Source: Firmicutes bacterium UBA3572 (GTDB lineage Bacteria; Bacillota; Desulfotomaculia; Desulfotomaculales; Desulforudaceae). From it: a stretch of 46,763 bases of DNA. Shown piece after piece: positions 33,584 to 42,127 of this stretch; within the stretch, counting starts at the first letter, position 1, and the number at the start of each line of letters is the position of its first letter. The translations under genes were made by a program, and so were the position numbers. Location: positions 1-46,763 of the forward strand of contig DFNH01000002.1 in the NCBI GenBank assembly GCA_002375985.1, read 5' to 3'. The notes beneath the pieces were generated by a model. That model worked only from the letters and a program-made list of their open reading frames with translations. It searched no databases and was not told where the DNA came from.

Positions 33584-34764
33584 GTCGTCACCTCCTCCCG
33601 CGCCACCGTGGCCATGTCTTTATCTCCCCGGCCCGAAAGATTGACGACGAGCACCGCTTCCGGCGCCATCTCCCGCGCCAGGCGCACCGCTTCGGCCACG
33701 GCGTGGGCGCTTTCCAGCGCCGGCAGAATCCCCTCGGTACGGCAGAGCAAGCGAAAAGCATCCAACGCCTCCGCGTCGCTGGCGCTGGTAAAGGACACCC
33801 GCCCCGTGTCCTTCAAAAAGCTCAGTTCCGGACCGACGCCGGGGTAGTCGAGACCGGCCGAAACCGAGTGTGCCGGCGAAACCTGGCCGTGCTCGTCCTG
33901 CAAGAGATAGCTCAGCGATCCGTGCAGCACGCCGGGACGGCCGCGGGAAAGGCTAGCGGCGTGTTCCCCGGGACGTGGTCCCCGCCCGCCGGCCTCCACG
34001 CCCACCAAGCGGACGTCCGGGTCGGCCAGAAAGGCCGAAAAAATGCCTAAGGCGTTGCTGCCGCCGCCGACACAGGCCACCACGCAGTCCGGAAGGCGGC
34101 CCGTGGCCGCCAGAACCTGTTGCCGGGTCTCCCGCCCGATTACGGCTTGAAAGTCCCGGACGATCATGGGGTAGGGATGCGGTCCGGCTGCCGAACCGAT
34201 CAAGTAGTAGGTGGACTCCACGTGGGTCACCCAGTGCCGGATGGCCTCGTTCATGGCGTCCTTCAGGGTACGGCTCCCCGCGTGCACCTCCACCACCTCG
34301 GCGCCCAAAAGCCGCATCCTGAACACGTTTGGCTCCTGGCGGCGGACGTCTTCGGCGCCCATGAAGATGGTGCACGAAAAACCCAGCAAGGCGGCGGCCG
34401 TGGCCGTGGCCACACCGTGCTGTCCGGCGCCCGTCTCGGCGATGACCCGGCGTTTGCCCATCCGTCGGGCCAGGAGCGCTTGGCCCAGCGTGTTGTTAAT
34501 CTTGTGGGCGCCGGTGTGGTTCAGGTCCTCCCGCTTCAGATAGATCCGGGCGCCCCCCGCATACCGGGTCAGGTTGGCCGCGAAGTAAAGGGGGCTGGGC
34601 CGTCCCACATAGTGCTGGAGGTATTCTTGAAACTGTTGCTGAAACTGCGGGTCCTCCCGCGCTTCTAGGTAGGCGGCCAGCAGTTCTTCCAGGGCCGGCA
34701 TCAGCGTCTCCGGGACGTAGCGCCCACCGTAAGCGCCGAAATAGCCGCGTTCATCCGGTTGCAT
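33520..34764 (-). CDS. trpB: tryptophan synthase beta subunit
   Basis: 414 residues. PLP enzyme that joins indole and serine. The lysine motif HTGAHKINNTLGQ, the GAGQHGVATATAAALLG loop and the phosphate loop CVGGGSNALG are all present. The family normally ends just after LSGRGDKDMATV. Here the frame continues for about 23 more residues, past the trpA ribosome site and into trpA. This could be natural or due to a lost stop. Confidence 0.96.
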   Translation of the reverse strand: MQPDERGYFGAYGGRYVPETLMPALEELLAAYLEAREDPQFQQQFQEYLQHYVGRPSPLYFAANLTRYAGGARIYLKREDLNHTGAHKINNTLGQALLARRMGKRRVIAETGAGQHGVATATAAALLGFSCTIFMGAEDVRRQEPNVFRMRLLGAEVVEVHAGSRTLKDAMNEAIRHWVTHVESTYYLIGSAAGPHPYPMIVRDFQAVIGRETRQQVLAATGRLPDCVVACVGGGSNALGIFSAFLADPDVRLVGVEAGGRGPRPGEHAASLSRGRPGVLHGSLSYLLQDEHGQVSPAHSVSAGLDYPGVGPELSFLKDTGRVSFTSASDAEALDAFRLLCRTEGILPALESAHAVAEAVRLAREMAPEAVLVVNLSGRGDKDMATVAREEVTTCVPRVSPAPFSGCGTGARPV

Positions 34765-34776
34765 CGTCCAACCTCC

Positions 34777-35391
34777 TCAACCTGCCTTAACCTCTCTAAC
34801 AAAACTTCTGATCTTCTGGGGGTCCTTACGCCCGCCGGTTTCCACGCCGCTGGACACGTCCACGCCAAAAGGGCGCACCGTGCGGATCGCCCGGCGCACG
34901 TTGCCGGGATCAAGCCCCCCCGCCAAAATCAACGGACGCGGGAAAACGCGTGAGACCAGGATGTGCCAGTCGAAGCTCTGGCCGGTACCCCCGCATCGTC
35001 CCGCCACCCTGGTGTCCACCAGCAGTGCCCACACCCGGGCGTATTCTCCGGCGCGGTCCAGTTCGTGACGCCCCGCTGCGTCCACGCCGAGCACCTTGAT
35101 TACCGGCAGGGTGAACCGGCCGCAGTATTCCGGCGACTCCCGTCCGTGAAACTGCAAAGCACTCAGGCCGCAATAACGGGCGATTTTTGAGACCGTTTTC
35201 ACCTCCTCGTCCACAAATACGCCTACGGAAAGCACTCCCGGCGGCAGCCGCCGGATGATCTCCCGGGCTTTCTGCGGTGCGATACACCGGCGGCCGGGGG
35301 CGAAAACGAAACCAATGGCGTCGGCGCCGGCTTCGACCGCCGCGTGGGCACTGTCAACATCCAGGATGCCGCAAATCTTCACGAAAGTCAC
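34777..35391 (-). CDS. trpF: phosphoribosylanthranilate isomerase
   Basis: 204 residues. Amadori rearrangement of phosphoribosylanthranilate in tryptophan synthesis. VKICGI at the N-terminus, the ADAIGFVFAPGRRCI segment, LQFHGRESPEYC and LAGGLDPGNV fit the family. The start is GTG and overlaps the trpC stop (GTGA). It is a separate gene, not fused to trpC. Confidence 0.96.
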   Translation of the reverse strand: MTFVKICGILDVDSAHAAVEAGADAIGFVFAPGRRCIAPQKAREIIRRLPPGVLSVGVFVDEEVKTVSKIARYCGLSALQFHGRESPEYCGRFTLPVIKVLGVDAAGRHELDRAGEYARVWALLVDTRVAGRCGGTGQSFDWHILVSRVFPRPLILAGGLDPGNVRRAIRTVRPFGVDVSSGVETGGRKDPQKIRSFVREVKAG

Positions 35392-36185
35392 CGCGCGCCT
35401 CCCTCCTCCGTCTGGTTCCCCATCAACTCCCGGATCCGGGCGCCGATGTCCGGAGCCCGCATCAGTGTTTCCCCCACCAGAACGGCATCCACGCCGCAGC
35501 TTTCCAACTCCAGGATATCCGCCCGCCTGCTAATGCCGCTGGCGCTGACCTTGGTTACATCGGCGGGCAGACGGCGCGCCAACTCAACCGTGGTGGCCAA
35601 GTTGGTCCGGAATGTGCGCAGATCGCGGTTGTTGATCCCGATGAGTTTCGCCCCGGAGGCTAAAGCCCGTTCCAGTTCTTCCGGCCGGTGGACCTCCACT
35701 AGACACTCCATGCCCAACTCGGTGGCGAGAGCCTGAAAGTCCCGTAGGGAAGCATCATCAAGCACGGCCGCGATCAGTAGCACGGCGTCCGCCCCCAAGG
35801 CCCGGGACTCGTATAGCTGGTACTCCGATACAATGAAGTCTTTGCGTAAAAGCGGAAGCTGCACGGCCCGGCGCACCTCGCGCAGGTACTCCGGCCGGCC
35901 GCCGAAAAACGGAAAGTCGGTGAGCACCGAAATGGCCGCGGCCCCGGCGCGTTCGTAAATGCCGGCGATCCGCACCGGGTCGAAGTCCGTGCGGAATACC
36001 CCGGCCGAGGGAGAGCGCCGTTTCAGTTCGGCGATCAGGGAAACACCGGGACGCCGGCGCAACGCCCGGATCAGGCTGAGCGCCGGTCCCCTGGTCTCCG
36101 CCGCGCGCCGCAGCGAAGCCATCGGCACGGCCCGGCGGTCGGCCTCGACCTGCTCAAGCTTGGAGGCGATGATCCGGTTCAACAT
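35388..36185 (-). CDS. trpC: indole-3-glycerol phosphate synthase
   Basis: 265 residues. Closes the indole ring. LIAELKRRSPSAG, LLRKDFIV, ADAVLLIAAVL and NNRDLRTF contain the catalytic and phosphate-binding positions of the TrpC barrel. The ATG at 36185 lies 32 bases inside the end of trpD. The 3' end overlaps trpF by 4 bases. Confidence 0.97.
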   Translation of the reverse strand: MLNRIIASKLEQVEADRRAVPMASLRRAAETRGPALSLIRALRRRPGVSLIAELKRRSPSAGVFRTDFDPVRIAGIYERAGAAAISVLTDFPFFGGRPEYLREVRRAVQLPLLRKDFIVSEYQLYESRALGADAVLLIAAVLDDASLRDFQALATELGMECLVEVHRPEELERALASGAKLIGINNRDLRTFRTNLATTVELARRLPADVTKVSASGISRRADILELESCGVDAVLVGETLMRAPDIGARIRELMGNQTEEGGAR

Positions 36186-37200
36186 GCCCGAACCTCCTTG
36201 TAAAAGAGACGAGCGCCTCTAACCTGTCCAGGGCCGCCCCCGAGTCCAATGTTTGTGTGGCCAACCGCACCGCTTCGGCCAAACTCTCGGCCCGTCCCGC
36301 GGCCAGGAGCGCCAGCGCGGCGTTTAGGATCACCGCGTCCCGCCTGGGTCCCTGCGCGCCCTGCAGTACGGCACGAACCAGCGACGCATTCTCCGGTGGC
36401 GCGCCCCCCGCCAACGCCTCCACTCCCGCCCGCGCAAATCCCAGTTCGGCCGGATCCAGTGTGCGGGGCCGGATGGCGCCCGCACGGACTTCCCACATCA
36501 GCGAGGGACCGCACAGAGACACTTCGTCCAGCCCGCCGGCGCCGTGCACCACAAAGGCCCTTTCCACGCCCAACTCCGCCAGTGCGCCGGCCACCAGTTC
36601 GGCGACCGCCGGGTCGAACACGCCCAGCACCTGGACCGCCGGCGCCAGCGGGTTGGTTAACGGCCCCAAGATATTGAACACGGTGCGGATGCCGATCTCC
36701 CGGCGGGGCGCGGCCACGTGCCGCATAGCCAGGTGCAGACGGGGGGCAAACAAAAAAGCGATGCCCACGGCATCCAGGCAAGCGCCCATCTGGGCCGGGG
36801 TCAGCTCCAGGTTTACGCCCAGATGCCGGAGCACATCGGCGCTACCACAGCGGCTGGAAACCGAAGTGTTACCGTGTTTGGCCACCGGAACCCCGGCCCC
36901 GGCGACCACAAAGGCGGCCGCCGTGGAGATATTGAAGGTGTTGGCACCGTCGCCCCCCGTGCCACAGGTGTCGGCCACCAACCGGTGACGGGTCGGCACC
37001 TGTTCGGCCCGCCTGCGCATGGCCCGGGCAAAACCAGTGATTTCGGCCGCCGTCTCCTTTTTGATCCGCAAGCCCGCTAACAACGCGCCGATCTGCGCCG
37101 CCGTCGCCCCGCCGTTCATGATCTCGGCCATTACCGCTTCGGCCTCGTGCTGCTCTAGATTCTCTCCCAAAACGACCTTTTGGATGGCTTCCTTAATCAT
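36154..37200 (-). CDS. trpD: anthranilate phosphoribosyltransferase
   Basis: 348 residues. Adds the phosphoribosyl group to anthranilate. DTCGTGGDGANTFNISTAAA and VAKHGNTSVSSRCGSADVL are the PRPP- and anthranilate-binding motifs; GPLTNPLAP follows. The ATG at 37200 is preferred over an in-frame codon at 37230 inside trpG. The last 32 bases overlap trpC. Confidence 0.97.
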   Translation of the reverse strand: MIKEAIQKVVLGENLEQHEAEAVMAEIMNGGATAAQIGALLAGLRIKKETAAEITGFARAMRRRAEQVPTRHRLVADTCGTGGDGANTFNISTAAAFVVAGAGVPVAKHGNTSVSSRCGSADVLRHLGVNLELTPAQMGACLDAVGIAFLFAPRLHLAMRHVAAPRREIGIRTVFNILGPLTNPLAPAVQVLGVFDPAVAELVAGALAELGVERAFVVHGAGGLDEVSLCGPSLMWEVRAGAIRPRTLDPAELGFARAGVEALAGGAPPENASLVRAVLQGAQGPRRDAVILNAALALLAAGRAESLAEAVRLATQTLDSGAALDRLEALVSFTRRFGHVEPDHRLQA

Positions 37201-37202
37201 CT

Positions 37203-37790
37203 CTACTCCGCTCCTCTCCGGCCCGCACACAGACCGAGAAAATTTTTAAGCAGCGCGTGTCCCCATTCGGTCAGGATGGACTCCGGGTGAAACTGCACTC
37301 CTTCCACCAAAAACCTCCGGTGCCGCAGTCCCATGATCTCCCCGTCCGGAGTACGGGCACTAACTTCCAAACAGTCCGGCAGGCTGGCGGCTTCCACCAC
37401 CAGCGAATGATACCGGGTAGCCATGAAGGGTGATGGGATGTTGCGAAAAATGGTTTTTCCGTCGTGCCAGACGTTACTCGTCTTGCCATGCATCAGGGTG
37501 GCCGCCCGCACTACCCGACCGCCGAAGGCGCGACCGATGGCCTGGTGGCCCAAGCAGACCCCCAGTATCGGCAGGCGGCCGGCGAAGTGTCTGATAAGCT
37601 CCAGCGAGACCCCGGCGCGCTCGGGCGTACCGGGACCGGGAGAAATCACGATGGCCTTAGGGTTTAACAGCTCGATCTCCTTTACCGAGAGGCGGTCATT
37701 GCGCACCACGCGCACGGTCTCACCCAGTTCCTCCAGGTAGTGAACCAGGTTGAAAGTAAAGGAGTCGTAATTATCCACCATTAGAAGCAT
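37203..37790 (-). CDS. trpG: anthranilate synthase, glutaminase component
   Basis: 195 residues. Supplies ammonia to TrpE; it may also serve PabB (as PabA). DNYDSFTFNLVHYL at the N-terminus, the nucleophile C79 in GVCLGHQAIG, and FHPESILTEWG define it. The ATG at 37790 overlaps the trpE stop by 10 bases and has a GGGGGAG site. A second ATG lies three codons on. Confidence 0.96.
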   Translation of the reverse strand: MLLMVDNYDSFTFNLVHYLEELGETVRVVRNDRLSVKEIELLNPKAIVISPGPGTPERAGVSLELIRHFAGRLPILGVCLGHQAIGRAFGGRVVRAATLMHGKTSNVWHDGKTIFRNIPSPFMATRYHSLVVEAASLPDCLEVSARTPDGEIMGLRHRRFLVEGVQFHPESILTEWGHALLKNFLGLCAGRRGAE

Positions 37791-39259
37791 GCCTCGCTCC
37801 CCCTTACCGCCCGGAGCAGGGCGGACGCCTTGTGTAGCACTTCCTGGTATTCCCGTTCCGGATCGGAGTCGGCCACAATGCCGGCCCCGGCCTGGACGTA
37901 CACCCGCGCGCCGGTGATGACCGCTGTACGGATGGCGATACAAGTGTCAAGGTTGCCGTTCAGGCCTATGTAACCCACGGCGCCGGCGTAGACGCCGCGC
38001 CGGTTCGTTTCCAACTCTTCAATTATTTCCATGGCGCGGACCTTGGGTGCCCCGCTCACCGTACCGGCGGGGAAAGCCGCCCGCAAGGCCGAAAGCGGCG
38101 ATTCGCCCGGCGCCAGCACTCCAGCGACTTCGGAAGTCAGGTGCATCACATGGGAGTATCTTTCCACTTCCATGAACCGGGGCACCTGTACCGAACCGGC
38201 ACGGCAGACCCGCGCCAGGTCGTTTCGCCCCAGGTCTACCAGCATGAGGTGCTCGGCCGCTTCCTTGGCGTCGGACCGCAGCTCCCGTTCCAGCGCCTGG
38301 TCGGTGGCCGCGTCGCGCCCCCGAGGACGGGTGCCCGCAATCGGTCTGGTCCGTACCGTGCCGTCTTCCACCCTGACCAGCATTTCCGGAGAGGCGCCCA
38401 CGGCAATGATCCGCCCGGTGTCCAGGTAGAACAGATACGGTGACGGGTTGATACTGCGCAGCCGGCGGTAGATTTCGAAAGGGGCGTCCTCCAAGGGAAG
38501 ATCGAACCGTACCGATAACACCACCTGGAGTATCTCTCCGGCGGCGATATACTCTTTCGCCTGGCGGACGGCCGCCCGGAAAGCCTCCGGTGTGGTGTTG
38601 GCGCGCACCGGCTCCCCCGCCGGCCGCGTTGCCGTCGCACGCACCGGGATGTAGTCGGGAGGAGATTCAGCCAACTGCGTTCTTAACCGGCCGATCAAGG
38701 CCACGGCGCCGGCGTAGGTTTCCTCCGGCCGTTCGCCCACCGCAGTGTTGATGATCGCTTTTAACGTATGCTGAACGTGGTCGAAGACCAGCACCGTTCC
38801 CGGAAACATCATCTCCAGATCGGGCAGGGTAAGATCATCCGGTGCCCGCGACGGCAGGTCTTCAAAGTAACGCACCAGATCGTAGGCGAAGTAGCCCACG
38901 GCACCGCCGAAAAACCGCGGGAGATTCAAATCGGGACAGCGGTATTCCCCCAGACGCTCGGCCAGGATTTCCAGCGGTGGACCCGTAACCGTTTTCCGGC
39001 CGCCAGCCGGGTCGCCGAACACGCCACGGCCGTTCTTGTAGTGTAACGTCCAGAGGGGATTCCAACCCAGAAAGGAGTAACGCCCCAGGTTTTCACCGCC
39101 CTCCACGCTTTCTAATAGAAAACAGGGCTGGGGCGGTTCAAGGCGCTTGAACACCGAGATGGGCGTTTCGGTATCCGCCACCCACTCGCTGTAGACCGGG
39201 ATTAAATTGTAGGTTTCGGCCAGGCGCAAATACTCTTCACGGGACGGGAATATGGACAA
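37781..39259 (-). CDS. trpE: anthranilate synthase component I
   Basis: 492 residues. Converts chorismate and ammonia to anthranilate. The N-terminal LLESVEGGENLGRYSFLG carries the LLES tryptophan-feedback motif. The catalytic part has RPIAGTRPRG, AEHLMLVDLGRND and FPAGTVSGAPKVRAMEI. The TTG start at 39259 follows a GGGGGGTG site 8 bases upstream; the longer frame runs through the leader terminator and is not used. First gene of the trp operon, controlled by the leader at 39286-39445. Confidence 0.97.
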   Translation of the reverse strand: MSIFPSREEYLRLAETYNLIPVYSEWVADTETPISVFKRLEPPQPCFLLESVEGGENLGRYSFLGWNPLWTLHYKNGRGVFGDPAGGRKTVTGPPLEILAERLGEYRCPDLNLPRFFGGAVGYFAYDLVRYFEDLPSRAPDDLTLPDLEMMFPGTVLVFDHVQHTLKAIINTAVGERPEETYAGAVALIGRLRTQLAESPPDYIPVRATATRPAGEPVRANTTPEAFRAAVRQAKEYIAAGEILQVVLSVRFDLPLEDAPFEIYRRLRSINPSPYLFYLDTGRIIAVGASPEMLVRVEDGTVRTRPIAGTRPRGRDAATDQALERELRSDAKEAAEHLMLVDLGRNDLARVCRAGSVQVPRFMEVERYSHVMHLTSEVAGVLAPGESPLSALRAAFPAGTVSGAPKVRAMEIIEELETNRRGVYAGAVGYIGLNGNLDTCIAIRTAVITGARVYVQAGAGIVADSDPEREYQEVLHKASALLRAVRGSEACF

Positions 39260-39285
39260 AACCGCAACACCCCCCTGCAAAATGG

Positions 39286-39312
39286 AAAAACCGGCACTCA
39301 GCGGAGTGCCGG
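39286..39312 (-). terminator. leader terminator (attenuator) of the trp operon
   Basis: On the minus strand CCGGCACTC, a CGCT loop and GAGTGCCGG form a perfect 9-bp stem, followed directly by TTTTT. It ends about 27 bases before the trpE start. It lies between the promoter and trpE, so it must be bypassed for expression. That makes it an attenuator rather than a terminator of the upstream gene, which ends at 39466, before the promoter. Confidence 0.85.
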
Positions 39313-39332
39313 TCACCAGGTGCCAGCCCCAA

Positions 39333-39387
39333 CTCAGCTCATCTATCCTGCTCGTCTTATAAATCTTGTCTAAGCTGTCCTCGACTC
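39333..39387 (-). promoter_or_regulatory. candidate TRAP-binding site in the trpE leader
   Basis: Reading the minus strand from 39387, eleven NAG triplets occur in order: GAG, GAG, CAG, TAG, AAG, AAG, GAG, CAG, TAG, GAG, GAG. Spacers are 2 bases except one of 6 and one of 0. TRAP (MtrB) has eleven subunits and binds eleven (G/U)AG repeats spaced by 2-3 bases. The last GAG plus T can pair with ACTC of the terminator arm, so a protein bound to the repeats would favour the terminator. Four of the triplets are CAG or AAG, which bind TRAP less well. Confidence 0.6.
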
Positions 39388-39416
39388 AATCGGAACCCTA
39401 TAAAATTTATACGCCT

Positions 39417-39445
39417 TATATAACACGAAACGGTGGTCTTGTCAA
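39417..39445 (-). promoter_or_regulatory. sigma-A promoter of the trp operon
   Basis: On the minus strand a perfect TTGACA -35 (39440-39445), a 17-base spacer and TATATA (39417-39422) make a near-consensus promoter. Transcription would start near 39410, giving a leader of about 150 bases before trpE. It lies 20 bases after the stop of the HD-GYP gene upstream. Confidence 0.85.
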
Positions 39446-39465
39446 CTCCGACCATACGATTTACG

Positions 39466-40554
39466 TCAGTGCAGAAGCTCCCGCACCGCCTGAGCCTCCT
39501 CTTCGCCCAGGACACGGCTGATCCAACGGTTGTGTTCGACCGTAGACATTTGATAGGGAAACACCTTCTCCCGCTTGGCGTTAAACAGTACCCGTACGTT
39601 GGGAAAGAAAGGGTAAGCGCGCGGGGTATCCGTGACGATCCCGATCTCCCCGGAACTGACCTCCACCATCGCGCCGGTCGGGTAAGCGGCAACACAGCAG
39701 AGAAAGTTCTCCACCAGCTTCACGTCAAACCACCAGTTTCCGGAGGCGGCGATCATCTCCAGGACTTCGTGCGGCGCCACGGCCGCCCGGTAGCAGCGGT
39801 CTGAGGTCAGGGCATCATACACGTCGGCCAGGCCGACGATTTGCGGCAAAAGACCGATATCTCTTCCCCGGAGACCGAGGGGATAACCCTCGCCGTTATA
39901 ACGTTCGTGGTGGGCATAGGCGATCATACTGGCTACCCGGTGCTCCCGGAGCATTTCCTGGCCGTAGGCGCAGTGCTTCTGCACCTGGCTGAATTCCTCT
40001 TCCGTCAGCTTACCGGGCTTGTTTAAGATCGCCGGATCAACCCGCAGTTTGCCGACGTCGTGCAGCAGGGCCCCCAGCGCCAAATCCAGCAACTGACCGC
40101 GCGGCAGTCCGAAATTAATGCCGGTCAAAACCGCCAGAATGCACACGTTTACCGAGTGGTGAAACAGGTAAGCACCCGCGGCCCGGATATCCATCAGGTT
40201 GACCACCGAAAGGGGATTGTCCAGCAATTCGGTGACGATGCTTTCGGCCACCTTTGTCAATTCGGGCCCGGCGTTCAGCACCCTGGCTTTCGGCGACGCG
40301 GCTTGCACCAAAACCTTGCGCACCTCAACGATGGCATCCCGGCGCGTCTTTTCGGTGACGACATCGCGGATTTCGACACCGTTTAAGAGTTTATCCTCGA
40401 CATACACGGCGCAAAACCCGATAGCAGAGAGCTTTTCTATGTACCGCTGGGTCAAGGTGACCCCGGTATTCAGGTAAACCTCGCCTTTGTCGCCCAGCAC
40501 CGGACGGGCCAAACGCATTCCCGGCATAAGATAGCTCACCGGAACTTTACGCAT
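39466..40554 (-). CDS. HD-GYP domain protein, second of a tandem pair
   Basis: 362 residues. An N-terminal beta domain (RKVPVSYLMPGMRLARPVLGDKG, about 1-60) and a linker precede the HD-GYP phosphodiesterase domain (about 130-260). FHHSVNVCILA, LLHDVGK, YAHHERYNGEGYP and VGLADVYDAL are intact, so it can be catalytic. About 70 C-terminal residues form a further beta-rich unit. The ATG at 40554 matches the start of its paralogue. A GTG at 40572 is possible but has a poor site. Expected to hydrolyse cyclic di-GMP. Confidence 0.88.
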   Translation of the reverse strand: MRKVPVSYLMPGMRLARPVLGDKGEVYLNTGVTLTQRYIEKLSAIGFCAVYVEDKLLNGVEIRDVVTEKTRRDAIVEVRKVLVQAASPKARVLNAGPELTKVAESIVTELLDNPLSVVNLMDIRAAGAYLFHHSVNVCILAVLTGINFGLPRGQLLDLALGALLHDVGKLRVDPAILNKPGKLTEEEFSQVQKHCAYGQEMLREHRVASMIAYAHHERYNGEGYPLGLRGRDIGLLPQIVGLADVYDALTSDRCYRAAVAPHEVLEMIAASGNWWFDVKLVENFLCCVAAYPTGAMVEVSSGEIGIVTDTPRAYPFFPNVRVLFNAKREKVFPYQMSTVEHNRWISRVLGEEEAQAVRELLH

Positions 40555-40579
40555 GTGCTTAACCCTCACCACTTGTATC

Positions 40580-41719
40580 TCAATCTATATCTCGTCTGTG
40601 TCTCGACGCTGATTGACCTGTAAATCTGGCTTTGATAAAGGCAACTTCTTCTTCGTCCAGCACCCGGACCACAAACCGGCGTTTTTCCAAGGTAGACAGA
40701 TCATAAGGATCAGCAAGCCAACCTTTTTCCGCGTCCAGGAAAACCCGCACGACCGGTTGGGTGGGAAAGCCTTTCGGCGTACCGACGACGGCGCCGGTCT
40801 CTTTGGTGTTGAGTTCCACCAGCGTGCCCACCGGATAAGCGGCGACGACATTCACAAACCGCCGGACAACCTCGTAATCGAACCAGTAGTCGCCGGCGGC
40901 CAATAGCATTTCCAGCGCCTCGTGCGGCGCATAGGCCTTGCGGTAACACCGGTCGGCGATCAAAGCGTCAAAAACGTCGGCAATGCCGGTGATTTGCGCC
41001 AGCAGAGATACCTGTGCGCCCTTAAGACCACGCGGGTAACCCTCACCGTTTACCCGTTCGTGATGCATACAGGCGATGCCGGCGGCCACCGGGTTGTCAC
41101 TAAGCATTTCTTCGGCGATAAGCGTATGGCGCTTGACAAGCGCAAACTCTTCATCAGTCAACCGGCCGGGTTTTTCAAGGATTTCTACCGGGATCTTAAT
41201 TTTACCGACATCGTGCAGCACCGCACCCGTGCCCAGGTCAAACAATTCGCGCCTGCTCAAACCCATTTCGGCGCCCACGGTCAGAGCCAACACACAAACG
41301 TTGACGGAATGATGATAAAGATACTCGTTTCGGGCGCGAATATCCGCCATGTTGATCACTCGCGACGACGGGTTTTGGATGATCTGCTCAACCATGTCAC
41401 TGATGGTACGGGAGAGCTCTTTGGGAGGCAAAACCGCTTTCGCGTGGGAGGAGGCGGTTTCCAGGAGCAAATTTCTAATCTGCCCGACGGCTTCCCGGCG
41501 CGTTTCTTCGTGGATTACGTCTGTCGCTTCCGGAATTTCGACATCCTGCAGCACGGGATCATAGACGTAAACCGAGGAAAAGCCCAACTCCTTGAGCTTT
41601 TGAATGTAGCGCGCAGTCAGGATCGCGCCCGTCTGCAGGTAAACTTCGTTGTTGGCGCCGTACACACTTTTGGCCAGGCGCAAACCGGGCTGGAGGGCGC
41701 TTACCGGAACTTTGCGCAT
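40580..41719 (-). CDS. HD-GYP domain protein, first of a tandem pair
   Basis: 379 residues, same layout as the next gene: MRKVPVSALQPGLRLAKSVYG at the N-terminus, then YHHSVNVCVLAL, VLHDVGKIKIP and HHERVNGEGYPRGL. The HD and GYP motifs are intact. The C-terminus adds a beta domain and a basic tail. The ATG at 41719 has AGAGGTG upstream. The two genes are a duplication that has diverged by about half of its residues. They lie between aroH and trpE, which is not an obvious functional link. Confidence 0.88.
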   Translation of the reverse strand: MRKVPVSALQPGLRLAKSVYGANNEVYLQTGAILTARYIQKLKELGFSSVYVYDPVLQDVEIPEATDVIHEETRREAVGQIRNLLLETASSHAKAVLPPKELSRTISDMVEQIIQNPSSRVINMADIRARNEYLYHHSVNVCVLALTVGAEMGLSRRELFDLGTGAVLHDVGKIKIPVEILEKPGRLTDEEFALVKRHTLIAEEMLSDNPVAAGIACMHHERVNGEGYPRGLKGAQVSLLAQITGIADVFDALIADRCYRKAYAPHEALEMLLAAGDYWFDYEVVRRFVNVVAAYPVGTLVELNTKETGAVVGTPKGFPTQPVVRVFLDAEKGWLADPYDLSTLEKRRFVVRVLDEEEVAFIKARFTGQSASRHRRDID

Positions 41720-41735
41720 TGTTAACACCTCTGAG

Positions 41736-42107
41736 TTAGCCGGTCAGATCCGGCCGCAGCGCCGCTGCTTCCCCCAGGTAAACGTGCTGAATCTCGGTCA
41801 CCGGACGGGCCGTGTTAACGTGCATCAGGACGCGCAGACAACGGGGCATGGCTCCCGGAACGTCGATTTCGGTGGCACACAGGAGCGGTACCCGCGTCCA
41901 TCCCAACTCTCTGGCCGCCAAAGCTGGAAACTCGGCGTTGAGGTCAGGAGTCAGCGTAAAAAAGATGCTCACGATGTCGTCCACGCCCAGACCGTTGGCC
42001 TGAACCATGGCTTCCAGGAGTTCGCGGGTGGCCTCCAGGATGGCTTCCTGCGTGTTCGCACGGACCACGTTGGCGCCGCGGATACCGCGTACGGGGGACA
42101 CGGCCAA
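41736..42107 (-). CDS. aroH: chorismate mutase, monofunctional AroH type
   Basis: 123 residues, the trimeric Bacillus-type mutase that turns chorismate into prephenate. RGIRGANVVRANT, SIFFTLTPDL, FPALAARELGW and HVYLGEAAALRPDL fit closely. The start is TTG at 42107 with a GGAGGAGG region; a GTG two codons on is also possible. With aroF, aroA, tyrA and hisC it supplies the Tyr/Phe branch. It lies upstream of the trp promoter. Confidence 0.95.
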   Translation of the reverse strand: MAVSPVRGIRGANVVRANTQEAILEATRELLEAMVQANGLGVDDIVSIFFTLTPDLNAEFPALAARELGWTRVPLLCATEIDVPGAMPRCLRVLMHVNTARPVTEIQHVYLGEAAALRPDLTG

Positions 42108-42127
42108 ACACCCTTCCTCCTCCGGTG

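Noticed and set aside
39319..39325. TGGCACC in the trpE leader, resembling the T-box core
   Set aside because: The leader is only about 130 bases from the promoter to the terminator, too short for a T-box stem I with specifier loop, and the rest of the T-box sequence is absent. The NAG repeats fit TRAP better.
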